Made by a program: the position numbers and the translations under genes. The notes under the pieces are model-generated. The model was not told the origin of the DNA, searched no databases, and worked only from the letters and a program-made list of their open reading frames with translations. From assembly GCF_000299035.1 (NCBI RefSeq), contig NZ_JH921517.1, positions 1,291,317 to 1,355,316 of the forward strand: a stretch of DNA of 64,000 bases, in the 5' to 3' direction. The number at the start of each line of letters is the position of its first letter. Within the stretch, counting starts at the first letter, position 1. Shown one piece after another: positions 1-8,282 of this stretch. This stretch comes from Bacillus bingmayongensis. Lineage in GTDB: Bacteria; Bacillota; Bacilli; Bacillales; Bacillaceae_G.

Positions 1-1013
1 CACTATATGGAAGAGAATAAAATAGAAGGAACAGTCCGCTACTATGGCTGTCCAGCTGAAGAGGGAGGAGCTGGAAAAACAATTATGGTTCGCGAAGGCT
101 TGTTTAATGATGTGGACACTGCTATTTCGTGGCATCCCTATCCTATAAACGCGGTAGTATCGGTGACTAATCTGGCTAATTATCAAGTTTATTTTAAGTT
201 TAAGGGAAAAGCAGCACATTATTGTTCGAAAGCACTAGCGATTCGGCTCGTATAATAGCAAATCCAGGCCGATAATCCCTAATAATTGCTTTTGGATGTA
301 TCGGCTTGGTGCCGTCAAAACTCGAGCCGAAAAAAGTTCCGCAAGGATGTAGCAAAGCGAAAAGGGTGGAGATTTTCTGTAGCAAAGCGAAAGAAAATAC
401 GACCCGTTCCTTGCGGAACTTTTAGCTCTCCATGATGACTGAAACAGAAGTGGATATCATTTTTGACAAGGGATGTTCCAACCTGATACCAAATCAAACG
501 CTAGAAACCATCATGTACAATAACTTCCGTAAGCTGGGTGTTCCTACTTTTGACGAAGCAGAAAAGGAATTTGCACGTCAAATTCGCGCTACCCTATCGG
601 AAGCGGATAAACAAAATAAGTTTCCAATACAGGTAGATAAGGATTTCATGGGGCAGCTGAAAGAAGAGGAGCTTTCTACTGTACTCTTACCTTACATAAA
701 CAAAACGTTTAAAATGAAGAGTTCGACCGATGTGGGAGATGTCAGTTGGATAGTACCCACTGTACAGTGCGCGACTAATTGCTTTGCGATAGGGACGCAG
801 CCTCATACTTGGCAAGTTGTGGCGCAGGGAGGGACATCTATTGGTCATAAAGGTATGCTCCATGCTGGAAAAGTGATGGCCGCTACTGCTATCGAGATTT
901 TGCAAAGCCCGGAACTTGTTAACCAAGCAAAAGCCGAGCTACAAAAAAGACTAGATGGTGATAGTTATGTTTGTCCAATGCCAGCGGGGAGTAATCTTAT
1001 TAGAAGTCAATAG
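1..1013 (+). pseudogene. M20-family amidohydrolase (AbgB-like), interrupted and 5'-truncated by the window edge
   Basis: The reading frame is open from base 1. It carries the AbgB/M20 signature GCPAEEGGAGKTIMVREG at residues about 16-33 and an ISWHP motif. This family hydrolyses amide bonds of N-acyl amino acids or aminobenzoyl-glutamate at a dinuclear metal centre. After GKAAH (cat at 217-219) homology ends. About 205 bp of unrelated, repeat-rich DNA follows with a TAA at 253-255, and the same protein resumes at about 430 as MTETEVDIIF and runs to the TAG at 1013. From memory of the family, roughly 70 residues of the dimerisation/lid domain are missing. The C-terminal piece keeps the catalytic-domain end (GTQPHTW, GHKGM). 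The gene should be non-functional. No deletion of the insert alone would restore it, because native codons were replaced. Confidence 0.85.
220..431. repeat. Composite palindromic element inside the amidohydrolase gene
   Basis: Two nested structures lie side by side. The first has 9-bp inverted arms, ttcggctcg (242-250) and cgagccgaa (323-331). The second has perfect 16-bp arms, aaaagttccgcaagga (332-347) and tccttgcggaactttt (408-423). Inside the second is a 15-bp direct repeat, tgtagcaaagcgaaa, at 348-362 and 378-392. The block has no coding frame. It resembles the short structured repeats known in Bacillus cereus genomes (bcr elements), but I cannot assign it to a named class. No clear target-site duplication is visible. 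Confidence 0.7.
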
Positions 1014-1551
1014 CTTCCTAAAACCTATTTAGCCCTTACAGTTGCTTCTTGCTAACGAAGGGCTACTTTTTTATCTTATCATTTAGCTTTTTACAGTTTT
1101 ATAATTATGTATGTTTTAGATTTTAGGGAACACTAAAATGTTTTTTAAAAATAGGGAAAAACCTTTCAAATTTATTAAAGTAGAAGGGCTAGCAAAACTC
1201 ACATTTTGGATATGTATCTGATACTTTTGACGCAAGGAACTTAACTCCCAATAAAGGTCAATTAACCTTGTGAGAATATAAGTGATTTTCTGAAAACGTT
1301 TAATTAGAGATGAAGGGTGTTGAGATTAGTTTGGTCTTAAGAATGATTAGTTTTGAGTGGGAACAGGAGATAGCAAAGTTATAAGGAGTAGGTTTTTGAA
1401 GATCTAGAGTTGTACTATCATTACTAGTTATAGTGAGGATTTCTAATACACCTAGCAGTTTGCTTGGTAACTTTGGATTCTTCTATTAAGTAATGGGCTT
1501 TGCTATGTCTCTTTATTAAAGTTTGCTAATAAAGGAGGCGATTTCTTATCT
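1014..1551. other. Intergenic region, 538 bp, no gene recognised
   Basis: A terminator lies near its start (1031-1070). A sequence close to the CcpA cre consensus, tgaaaacgtttaat, occurs at 1291-1304 with one mismatch. Otherwise I see no coding frame with a ribosome binding site until the AAAGGAGG at 1531-1538 that serves the next gene. The length and low complexity fit decayed sequence. Confidence 0.5.
1031..1070 (+). terminator. Rho-independent terminator after the broken amidohydrolase
   Basis: 7-bp arms agccctt (1031-1037) and aagggct (1058-1064) with a 20-nt loop, followed by acttttttat. Confidence 0.6.
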
Positions 1552-1947
1552 ATGGAAGCTTTAAACAAGAAGAAAGGATTACCAGAAGAAAGTGTGAAAT
1601 ATGCCCAACAACATTTAGCTAATGAAAGAACTTATCTTGCATGGATACGAACTGCTATATCTATTACAGGAGTAGGGTTCTTAACGACTTCATTACATTT
1701 TACTATTAAAATCAGTTCGAATTTATATGTTAATATATTAGTAATAGTTCTTGGAATCTTTGCGTGTGTTATTGGTTTCATAACTAGCATGTTGTCTACT
1801 GTTCAATATGCAAGAAAAAGAAGAGAAATTCAAGAAGGTATCTTCATTCCGTCTAATCATTCTATTATTTTTGTATCTATCCTTTTTTCATTGTTAATTT
1901 TTATGATTTTTATGTATCTGTCTCTCATACTATTTATGAAATCTTAA
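1552..1947 (+). CDS. DUF202 family membrane protein
   Basis: A 131-residue protein with the DUF202 hallmark near the N-terminus: HLANERTYLAWIRTAIS at residues about 22-38. Three hydrophobic segments follow (about 35-50, 58-82, 102-126), with a basic loop YARKRREIQ between the second and third. DUF202 (YidH-like) proteins are small inner-membrane proteins, some part of VTC-type complexes; their biochemical role is not settled. The ATG at 1552 follows AAAGGAGG at 1531-1538, a rather long spacing of 13 bases. The gene stands alone with no partner in the same orientation close by, so context says nothing about its job. Confidence 0.8.
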   Translation: MEALNKKKGLPEESVKYAQQHLANERTYLAWIRTAISITGVGFLTTSLHFTIKISSNLYVNILVIVLGIFACVIGFITSMLSTVQYARKRREIQEGIFIPSNHSIIFVSILFSLLIFMIFMYLSLILFMKS

Positions 1948-2119
1948 TTACATTAGAAAATTGAGTTTGTTGAAAAGTGTATTCTTTACTTCATTGCGTT
2001 GCCGTACAAACTCCTTAAAAAAAGCTTATTGAAACAAGAAAAGAAATTGATTAAAGGTATTAATTTTATAAGTTCAGCGGATAAAATTGTTTTTTCTTAT
2101 TGAATTGGAGGGAAGAAAG

Positions 2120-2635
2120 GTGTATGTAAATACTCTTAAAGATTACCAAATTAGAAAGGCACATAATGATGAAAGTACTCTCATTATTAATATGTTAAAA
2201 GAAATCGCACAATGGCTAAAAAAGAATGAAATCAATCAGTGGCAGTACCTGTTAGAAGGTGGCGATGATGAAGAAATCATACAAGCTGTAACGAACAAAA
2301 ATACGTATATTGTCTTAAGAAATAAAGAAATCATAGCTACTTTTACACTATCTTCTATACAAAGTGAATGGGATCGACACATTTTTGGAGAAGAAGCTGA
2401 TGCTAATTCACTTTATTTACATAGATTTGCGATTGTTCCTAAATATATGGGGAAAGGGATAGGTAAAGACATCTTGATTTGGATACAAGAATATATGAAA
2501 AATAACAAGGAGTATTTAAATTTAGATTGTGTAACAAGCAATATCAAACTTAACAATTTTTATAAAAGAAATGGATTTGAACAAATAGGTGTAACGGATG
2601 GGCATAGCAAATTTCAAAAACGTATGAAAAAGTAG
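2120..2635 (+). CDS. GNAT family N-acetyltransferase
   Basis: A 171-residue acetyl-CoA-dependent N-acetyltransferase. The GNAT core is visible: a central strand SLYLHRFAIVPKYMGKGIGK with the acetyl-CoA pyrophosphate loop (Q/R-x-x-G-x-G/A, here YMGKGIGK), then a helix and the C-terminal NFYKRNGFEQIG motif typical of the family. I chose the GTG at 2120 because GGAGGG at 2107-2112 sits seven bases upstream. A longer in-frame version from a TTG at 2087 has no Shine-Dalgarno sequence. The substrate cannot be read from the sequence. A hairpin terminator follows, so it is probably monocistronic. Confidence 0.8.
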   Translation: MYVNTLKDYQIRKAHNDESTLIINMLKEIAQWLKKNEINQWQYLLEGGDDEEIIQAVTNKNTYIVLRNKEIIATFTLSSIQSEWDRHIFGEEADANSLYLHRFAIVPKYMGKGIGKDILIWIQEYMKNNKEYLNLDCVTSNIKLNNFYKRNGFEQIGVTDGHSKFQKRMKK

Positions 2636-2673
2636 CTACCTAATTAAGGTGATCCATTTTGATTATTTCAATT

Positions 2674-2705
2674 CAAGTATATTTTGCGATAATATACTTG
2701 TTTTA
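2674..2705 (+). terminator. Rho-independent terminator
   Basis: 10-bp perfect arms caagtatatt (2674-2683) and aatatacttg (2691-2700), 7-nt loop, then ttttaaattt. Confidence 0.65.
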
Positions 2706-2824
2706 AATTTGTAATATGTAACTTATTTAGTGTAGTTAAACGGATTTTTCTATATCTCCAGAATGAAAGAGAGGAATATGGACTATTTATACAGAATATT
2801 TAGATAACTGGAGGTGTATGGGAA

Positions 2825-4153
2825 TTGAGTCAAGTTGAATTAGAAAACAAAATAGTAAAAACAGGGCAGGAGAAACGAATTATTCTTCGTTTCGTACTTG
2901 CTAGTATGGTTGGTATTTTTATGTTTTTTGTTCCTGTTACGATCAATGGTGCTTCATCAATCATGATTGATCACATTGTATCTTGGATTCGGACTGAAGT
3001 TCCGTCCGTTGTACCATACTATGCTTTACTTGTTATGATAATAGGTGCTATTTATCCGTTTTATACAAAGAAATGGAATGCATCAATTGTAGATATTTGT
3101 TTTTCATTTTTAAAAGTTATTGGGGTTGCATTTGGGGTATTATACTGTTTTAAAATAGGACCAGCGTGGTTTTTTGCTCCTGATGTTGGACCGTTTCTTT
3201 ATGAAAAACTAGTTGTGTCGGTAAGTTTACTTGTACCAATTGGATCGGCATTTTTAGCATTATTAGTTGGCTATGGGCTATTAGAGTTTATCGGTACTTT
3301 TTGTAGACCAATTATGAGGCCGCTATGGAAAACACCGGGACGTTCAGCGATTGATGCAGTTGCTTCTTTTGTTGGGAGTTATTCTCTAGCGTTACTAATT
3401 ACCAATCGTGTGTATAAAGAGGGAAAGTATACAATTAAAGAAGCAGCAATTATTGCGACAGGTTTTTCAACGGTTTCGGCAACATTTATGATCATCATTG
3501 CCAAAACGTTAAACTTTATGCACTTATGGAATTTATATTTTTGGACCACACTTATCGTAACATTCATTGTAACCGCTATTACTGTAAGAATCCCACCACT
3601 ACGAACAAAACCAGACACATATATTACAAAAGAAGGTTTTCCAGAACCCATCTATACAGAGAAGATGTTAGAGCGTGCTTGGGAAGATGCATTAGACGTA
3701 GCTAAATCTGCACCAAGTGTGATGAGAAATATCTTATTAAATTTAAAAGATGGATTCATTATGACGATGGGGATTTTACCATCCATCATGTCAGTCGGAT
3801 TAATTGGTATTTTGCTAGCAAAGTATACGCCAGTTTTTGATTGGATTAGTTATATTTTTTATCCATTTACTTGGATTATGCAGCTTCCAGAAGCCGGACT
3901 AGCTGCAAAAGCAGCATCAGTTGGAATTGCTGAAATGTTTTTACCGTCATTACTTGTTGTGAGTGCACCGCTTGTAACTAAGTTTGTTATTGCAGTTGTA
4001 TCAGTATCATCTATTTTATTTTTTTCAGCGTCGATTCCGTGTATTTTGTCTACAGATATTCCTTTAAAAGTTTCAGAACTTATTATTTTGTATGTTGAAA
4101 GAACGATCTTAACATTGGTGATTATTACACCAATTGCATATTTAGTACTTTAA
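2825..4153 (+). CDS. YjiH family membrane protein (nucleoside-recognition / Gate domain)
   Basis: A 442-residue polytopic membrane protein. Hydrophobic segments lie at about 22-42, 63-80, 90-108, 128-160, 180-195, 205-225, 235-255, 315-335, 340-360, 385-405 and 420-440. Two related halves each carry a Gate-type segment (GYGLLEFIGTFCRPIMRPLW and the region of EAGLAAKAASVGIAEMFLPS), as in YjiH and the spore maturation proteins SpmA/B. Family members are suspected transporters of nucleosides or similar solutes; the true substrate is unknown. The start is the TTG at 2825 after GGAGGTG at 2811-2817. An ATG at 2818 hits a stop after six codons and can be excluded. A strong terminator follows, so it is a single-gene unit. 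Confidence 0.8.
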   Translation: MSQVELENKIVKTGQEKRIILRFVLASMVGIFMFFVPVTINGASSIMIDHIVSWIRTEVPSVVPYYALLVMIIGAIYPFYTKKWNASIVDICFSFLKVIGVAFGVLYCFKIGPAWFFAPDVGPFLYEKLVVSVSLLVPIGSAFLALLVGYGLLEFIGTFCRPIMRPLWKTPGRSAIDAVASFVGSYSLALLITNRVYKEGKYTIKEAAIIATGFSTVSATFMIIIAKTLNFMHLWNLYFWTTLIVTFIVTAITVRIPPLRTKPDTYITKEGFPEPIYTEKMLERAWEDALDVAKSAPSVMRNILLNLKDGFIMTMGILPSIMSVGLIGILLAKYTPVFDWISYIFYPFTWIMQLPEAGLAAKAASVGIAEMFLPSLLVVSAPLVTKFVIAVVSVSSILFFSASIPCILSTDIPLKVSELIILYVERTILTLVIITPIAYLVL

Positions 4154-4163
4154 GATTGAAAAG

Positions 4164-4197
4164 GACTCACTGATGCTATTAAAGTGAGTCTTTTTTA
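4164..4197 (+). terminator. Rho-independent terminator
   Basis: gactcac (4164-4170) pairs with gtgagtc (4184-4190), followed by ttttttat. Confidence 0.8.
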
Positions 4198-4325
4198 TAG
4201 TGTTCTGTGGTTTCTGGTGAAAGAAAATTTGTTTTTTATAGAAAGGAAACGAAGTCTTTATATTTTGAAAATACTTTCGTTTCTAGATATTATATAGCTA
4301 GACACATAGAAAAGGGGATTTGTTC

Positions 4326-4904
4326 ATGAAAATAATAAATGAACGAGCAGTGTTACGATTAATGGATACAAATGACACAGATAAATTATTTTCAATTATA
4401 GAAGGAAATAAAGAAATATGGACGTATTTAATAGCTAAAATGGATAGCTATCAAGATATGGAGCGATATGTTGAAACTGCAGTAAAAAGATAGAAAAAGG
4501 GGACGGATTTACCGTTTGTTGTGATAGATCAAAAGACGAATGAAATTGTAGGCAGTACACGTTTGTATAGTATTTCAAATGACAACAAAACGGTTGAACT
4601 CGGTCAAACATGGTATCATCCGAGTGTACAACGAACAAGTATTAATACGGAATGTAAGCGCATGTTATTGCAATATGCTTTCGAAGAATTACAGATGCTT
4701 CGCGTACAAATAAAGACAGATTTACGAAATGAAAAAGCACAGCGAGCAATTGAAAGGCTAGGCGCAGTAAAAGAAGGGGTATTACGAAATGAAAGAAGGT
4801 TACCGAGTGGCTATGTAAGGGATGCAGTAGTATATAGCATCATTGCAAGCGAGTGGCCAGTCGTAAAAGAACAACTACTGCAAAAAATGCATTTGTATAA
4901 ATAG
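4326..4904 (+). pseudogene. RimJ/RimL-type GNAT acetyltransferase with an in-frame nonsense codon
   Basis: An ATG at 4326 opens a frame that reads 55 codons and stops at TAG 4491-4493. The same frame continues without any shift through KKGTDLPFVVIDQKTNEIVG to the stop at 4904, giving a protein of about 190 residues with the RimJ/RimL layout (GSTRLYSI, ELGQTWYHPSVQRTSINTE, NEKAQRAIERLGAVKEG). Only one codon is wrong: ...AVKR-stop-KKG. GAG to TAG is the simplest single-base explanation. The downstream part could restart at GTG 4521, but that would lack the N-terminal strand and I see no ribosome binding site for it. Confidence 0.85.
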
Positions 4905-4913
4905 GAGGGTTAT

Positions 4914-5003
4914 ATGGCAAGCATTGAAACAAAGAGACTAAAGATGATTCCCTTTACATGTGTACTTGAGGAACAACATATGAAATATTGGATTGTAAAG
5001 TGA
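4914..5003 (+). pseudogene. N-terminal remnant of a second acetyltransferase
   Basis: An ATG at 4914 with a good AGGAGGG box (4903-4909) opens a 29-residue frame. It starts MASIETKRLKMIPFTCV, the typical beginning of RimJ/RimL acetyltransferases (IETERLxLRPF), and ends at TGA 5001-5003 with no further homology. A terminator begins eight bases later. This looks like the head of a once tandem acetyltransferase gene whose body was deleted. Confidence 0.6.
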
Positions 5004-5010
5004 AGTGGAA

Positions 5011-5052
5011 GAGGTATACGCCCCTAAGAGGGGAAAATATACCTCTTTTTCT
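5011..5052 (+). terminator. Strong rho-independent terminator
   Basis: Outer arms gaggtata (5011-5018) and tatacctc (5038-5045) with an inner stem cccct/agggg (5021-5025, 5029-5033), then tttttctt. The rest of the gap to 5337 holds no gene I recognise; a weak hairpin aatgat/atcatt lies at 5273-5294. Confidence 0.8.
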
Positions 5053-5337
5053 TACAAAATGATTACTTCTTTTATATACTTTTGTTTCATCATTCCCTTC
5101 TGTGAAGAAATTCGTTACAATGGAGTTGTATGAGAAATTTGTACATAAATCAAATTCATAAAGTATGAACCACACATAATAGTAAATTAAAAATCCTCTA
5201 TTTGAATGAAAACCCTTTATAGCACGAATCGATTGTTGAGAAAAGTGCCTTCTTTCAAATAAACTCAAATGTAATGATTCAAAAAAGGATCATTTTAAAT
5301 TAATAGAAGTATGGATGATGCACGGAGGCTAGTACAA

Positions 5338-5967
5338 ATGAAACAAAATAAGAAAAGTAAAAAAAGAAGAATCTTGCAAGTGTTCTTGCTTATGATTAGT
5401 TCTATGATTCTATTTGTAAGTTATGTAGCTTACGATATTTGGAGTTATCGCTTTAAAACAGATGAGGTACCTACAGATGCTGCTGTTGTACTAGGAGCGG
5501 CTTCTTGGAACGGAAAACCGTCTCCTGTATTTCGCGAAAGAATCAATCATGCGATTTCCTTGTACAAGAATGGAAGTATTAAAAAGATTATTTTTACAGG
5601 TGGTACCAAATTTGAAGCGGAGCAGGAAGAAGCACGTACTGCGAAAGCGTATGCATTAAAGCATAACGTAAAGGATGAAGACATATTAATTGAAACACAG
5701 TCACGTTTTACAGAAGATAATTTAAAGAATGCTAAGCAGGTCGGAATTGACAATGGCTTACATACATATACGATTGTAAGTGATCCTCTTCATATGAAGC
5801 GAGCGATGAGAATAGCGAAGCATATTGGGATGGATGCGTATGCATCACCAACTCCAACATCGGCATATAAAACATTAGATACAGAAATTCCGTTCTTTTT
5901 TAAAGAATTATGTTCTTATATTGGGTATGTTGCATCGTTACCTTTACGTATTTTAAAAGGTGATTAA
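5338..5967 (+). CDS. YdcF/SanA (DUF218) family envelope protein
   Basis: A 209-residue protein with a short basic N-terminus, one transmembrane segment at about 11-33, and an outward-facing DUF218 domain. Signature pieces are AAVVLGAASWNGKPSPVFRE, IIFTGGTKFEAEQEEA and SRFTEDNLKNAK. SanA/ElyC/YdcF proteins act in envelope or cell-wall precursor metabolism, but the reaction is not firmly known. I prefer the ATG at 5338 because CGGAGG at 5323-5328 is correctly spaced. The upstream ATG at 5311 adds only nine residues and lacks a box. A terminator on each side indicates a monocistronic transcript. Confidence 0.8.
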   Translation: MKQNKKSKKRRILQVFLLMISSMILFVSYVAYDIWSYRFKTDEVPTDAAVVLGAASWNGKPSPVFRERINHAISLYKNGSIKKIIFTGGTKFEAEQEEARTAKAYALKHNVKDEDILIETQSRFTEDNLKNAKQVGIDNGLHTYTIVSDPLHMKRAMRIAKHIGMDAYASPTPTSAYKTLDTEIPFFFKELCSYIGYVASLPLRILKGD

Positions 5968-5975
5968 AAAGCAAG

Positions 5976-6026
5976 AAAAGGATAGATAAAGGCAGAGTAG
6001 TTCTGCTAAGTCTATCCTTTTTTATG
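5976..6026 (+). terminator. Rho-independent terminator after the YdcF-like gene
   Basis: 11-bp arms aaaaggataga (5976-5986) and tctatcctttt (6011-6021), an inner gcaga/tctgc stem, then a T-run. Confidence 0.8.
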
Positions 6027-6138
6027 TAAGTGCGGTTTGAAATTTCTATAACTTAACAAATTATAGAAAATTTTTTCGGTTAAAACCTTGTATTTTCATC
6101 GGAATAGTGACACAATAAAGGGCATAATCAAATATAAT

Positions 6139-6268
6139 CTTATCGAGAGAAGTGGAGGGAACGGCCCAATGAAACTTCAGCAACCTGAAAGAGAATAAAA
6201 AGGTGCTAATTCCGAGTAGATAAGAAGGAAAAGAGATGACAACCTTCTTATATGTAAGGTTGTTTTTT
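6139..6268 (+). promoter_or_regulatory. SAM-I (S-box) riboswitch with terminator
   Basis: The aptamer has the S-box core elements in order: cttatcgagag (P1 5' side, from 6139), gtggagggaacggcccaatg, gaaacttcagcaacc, aggtgctaattcc, and the closing gataag at 6219-6224. Downstream, acaacctt (6239-6246) and aaggttgt (6256-6263) plus six T form the terminator that SAM binding would favour. S-boxes repress methionine/sulfur genes when S-adenosylmethionine is abundant. A TATAAT at 6133-6138 cannot be the working -10 box because transcription would then start inside P1, so the promoter must lie further upstream. Confidence 0.95.
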
Positions 6269-6284
6269 AGTAGGAGGAGAGAAG

Positions 6285-7103
6285 ATGAAGCGTTTATTTT
6301 TTACACTTGTAAGTATTGTATGTAGTTTATTTGTTATTACTGGTTGTACGCAGTCATCAGCGGGCAATCAAAAAGAAATTCGTTTAGGTTTTACGCCTGG
6401 TCCATATAGTGATCAAGTGAAAAAATCCGTACAACCGTATTTAGAGAAAAAGGGGTATAAAATTAAAATTGTAGAGTTTAATTCACCAAACGAAACAAAT
6501 CCAGCATTAACGAATAAGGATATTGATGCAAATATATTTCAAAGTACTGCTTTTATGGAATCTTACGCAAAAGAAAATCATGCGAAAATTTCAAGCATTA
6601 TTCAAGTTCCATCAGCACCTCAAGGTGTATACTCTGAAAAACATAAATCATTAGATGATTTGAAAGATGGAATGAAAATCGGGGTACCAAATGATCCGGT
6701 TAATTTAGAACGTGCATTACGTATTTTAGAAGGTATTGGCTGGGTGAAATTAAAAGAAAATGTAAATATTTTAACAATTTCCGAAAAAGATATAACGTTT
6801 AAAAAGAAAGATTTTAAATTGGTACCGCTTGAATCACCACAAATCCCAAGGGCAATGAAAGATTTAGATTACGGTATTATTAACGGAAACCTTGTCATTT
6901 CATCTGGACATAAGTTAAAAGAAGCACTGGAATTAGAAAAAACGCCATCACAACATAGAATTATTGTTACTGTTCGTGATGAAGATAAGGAAAAAACATT
7001 TGCTAAAGATTTAATTGAGGCATATCATTCACCAGAATTTAAAAAGATGATTCAATCTGAAGAACAATTTGAAGGTTTTGTTTTACCAGACTACTTAAAG
7101 TAA
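6285..7103 (+). CDS. metQ: MetQ-family lipoprotein, substrate-binding component of methionine-type ABC transporter
   Basis: A 272-residue secreted lipoprotein of the NlpA/MetQ family. The signal peptide spans residues 1-20, with lipobox ITG-C and Cys21 as lipidation site. The mature part shows the usual binding fold: IRLGFTPGPYSDQ, NIFQSTAFMESYAKEN, VPNDPVNLERALRILE, then ESPQIPRAMKDLDYGIINGN. It would capture methionine or a related sulfur compound outside the membrane and pass it to the permease encoded downstream. The ATG follows GGAGGAG at 6273-6279. It is the first gene after the SAM riboswitch and is followed in 13 bp by the acyl-CoA-dehydrogenase-like gene. The exact ligand is inferred from family and riboswitch. 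Confidence 0.9.
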   Translation: MKRLFFTLVSIVCSLFVITGCTQSSAGNQKEIRLGFTPGPYSDQVKKSVQPYLEKKGYKIKIVEFNSPNETNPALTNKDIDANIFQSTAFMESYAKENHAKISSIIQVPSAPQGVYSEKHKSLDDLKDGMKIGVPNDPVNLERALRILEGIGWVKLKENVNILTISEKDITFKKKDFKLVPLESPQIPRAMKDLDYGIINGNLVISSGHKLKEALELEKTPSQHRIIVTVRDEDKEKTFAKDLIEAYHSPEFKKMIQSEEQFEGFVLPDYLK

Positions 7104-7116
7104 AGGAGATTTTCAT

Positions 7117-8277
7117 ATGACACTCACGTTTGTAGAAACAGAAGAACAGCTTCTCATATTAGAGAAAATAAAAGAATTAATTCCTAAGTTTGCGGAAAGA
7201 GAACATCAACTGAGTGAACTGGGATCTTTTCCTTTTGAAAATATTAAAGATTTACAGAATATTGGTTATACAAAGTTAACCCTCCCGAAAGACTTTGGGG
7301 GAAAGGCTATTTCATTATATGATTTTGTTTTATTTCAAGAGAAAATCGCAGAGGGTGATGGAGCAACGGCTCTATCAATTGGTTGGCATCTTGGAATTGT
7401 GAAAGAGCTTGCTGAAAATCGGTCGTGGAAACCTGATATGTTTTCTTGGTTTTGCGAAGAAGTAAAAAAAGGTGCTCTCTTTAACCGAGCGGCAACAGAA
7501 CCAAAAACAGGGAGTCCAACGCGGGGCGGAAAACCAGAAACGTTAGTTGTACAAAAAGGTAATAAATGGATTGTGAACGGAAGAAAGACTTTTACAACGA
7601 TGGCACCAGTGCTCGATTATTTCATCATATCTGCGAGCATCGAAGGGCGAGATGAGATCGGTGAATTTATTATTCCAAGACATGAAAAGGGTGTGATTAT
7701 TGAGGAGACATGGGATAGTGTTGCGATGCGTGGAACTGCTAGCCATGATCTTGTATTACAGAATGTTGAAATCCCGAATAAATTCTTTACAGATATAAAA
7801 GGTTCAAAGTCGAAACCAAAAGGAATTGGATGGTTACTTCATATACCAGCATGCTATTTAGGGATTGCACAGGCTGCAAGAAATTATGCCATTGATTTCG
7901 CAAAATCATATCAACCGAATAGTCTCAATCATCCTATTAGCTTACTCCCTAATGTTCGAAGATTAGTTGGAGAATTAGAGCTAGAACTCTTGCAAGCTCG
8001 TACTTTTTTATACCAAGTTGCTAAAAAATATGATGCCGTAGAAGATAAACAAACCTTACAAGCGGAATTAGCAGCAGCGAAATATATTGCGACGAATGCG
8101 GCGATATCGGTTGTTGATAAAGCGATGCGAATTGTTGGGGCAAAAAGCTTATCTGAGAAAAATCCATTACATCGCTATTATTTAAATGTTCGTGCTGGTT
8201 TACACAATCCACCAATGGATGATGTAACACTCTCATTACTAGCAGACGATGCCTTTAAATCAAATGAAAAGGAGTGA
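7117..8277 (+). CDS. Acyl-CoA dehydrogenase-like flavoprotein in a sulfur-uptake operon
   Basis: A 386-residue protein of the acyl-CoA dehydrogenase fold: N-terminal helical domain (1-115), middle beta domain with NRAATEPKTGSP and NGRKTFTTMAP, and C-terminal helical domain ending MRIVGAKSL...HRYYLNVRAGLHNPP. It sits between metQ and metN under a SAM riboswitch, with start ATG 7117 behind AAAGGAG. The same fold includes reduced-flavin-dependent monooxygenases of the DszC/SfnC type that attack organosulfur compounds. Given its position, oxidation of an imported sulfur compound is more likely than fatty-acid oxidation; that is inference. I cannot see the catalytic glutamate assignment with certainty. 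Confidence 0.8.
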   Translation: MTLTFVETEEQLLILEKIKELIPKFAEREHQLSELGSFPFENIKDLQNIGYTKLTLPKDFGGKAISLYDFVLFQEKIAEGDGATALSIGWHLGIVKELAENRSWKPDMFSWFCEEVKKGALFNRAATEPKTGSPTRGGKPETLVVQKGNKWIVNGRKTFTTMAPVLDYFIISASIEGRDEIGEFIIPRHEKGVIIEETWDSVAMRGTASHDLVLQNVEIPNKFFTDIKGSKSKPKGIGWLLHIPACYLGIAQAARNYAIDFAKSYQPNSLNHPISLLPNVRRLVGELELELLQARTFLYQVAKKYDAVEDKQTLQAELAAAKYIATNAAISVVDKAMRIVGAKSLSEKNPLHRYYLNVRAGLHNPPMDDVTLSLLADDAFKSNEKE

Positions 8278-8282
8278 ACGAA

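Noticed and set aside
348-392. Direct repeats tgtagcaaagcgaaa as a possible CRISPR or iteron array
   Set aside because: Only two copies, inside a hairpin element; no spacers or cas genes.
4954-5268. 104-codon minus-strand frame
   Set aside because: It runs through the terminator hairpin at 5011-5052 and the acetyltransferase remnant; no ribosome binding site or family match.
6105-6138. TATAAT at 6133-6138 as -10 box of the SAM operon
   Set aside because: Transcription would begin inside the P1 helix of the riboswitch, which would destroy it.
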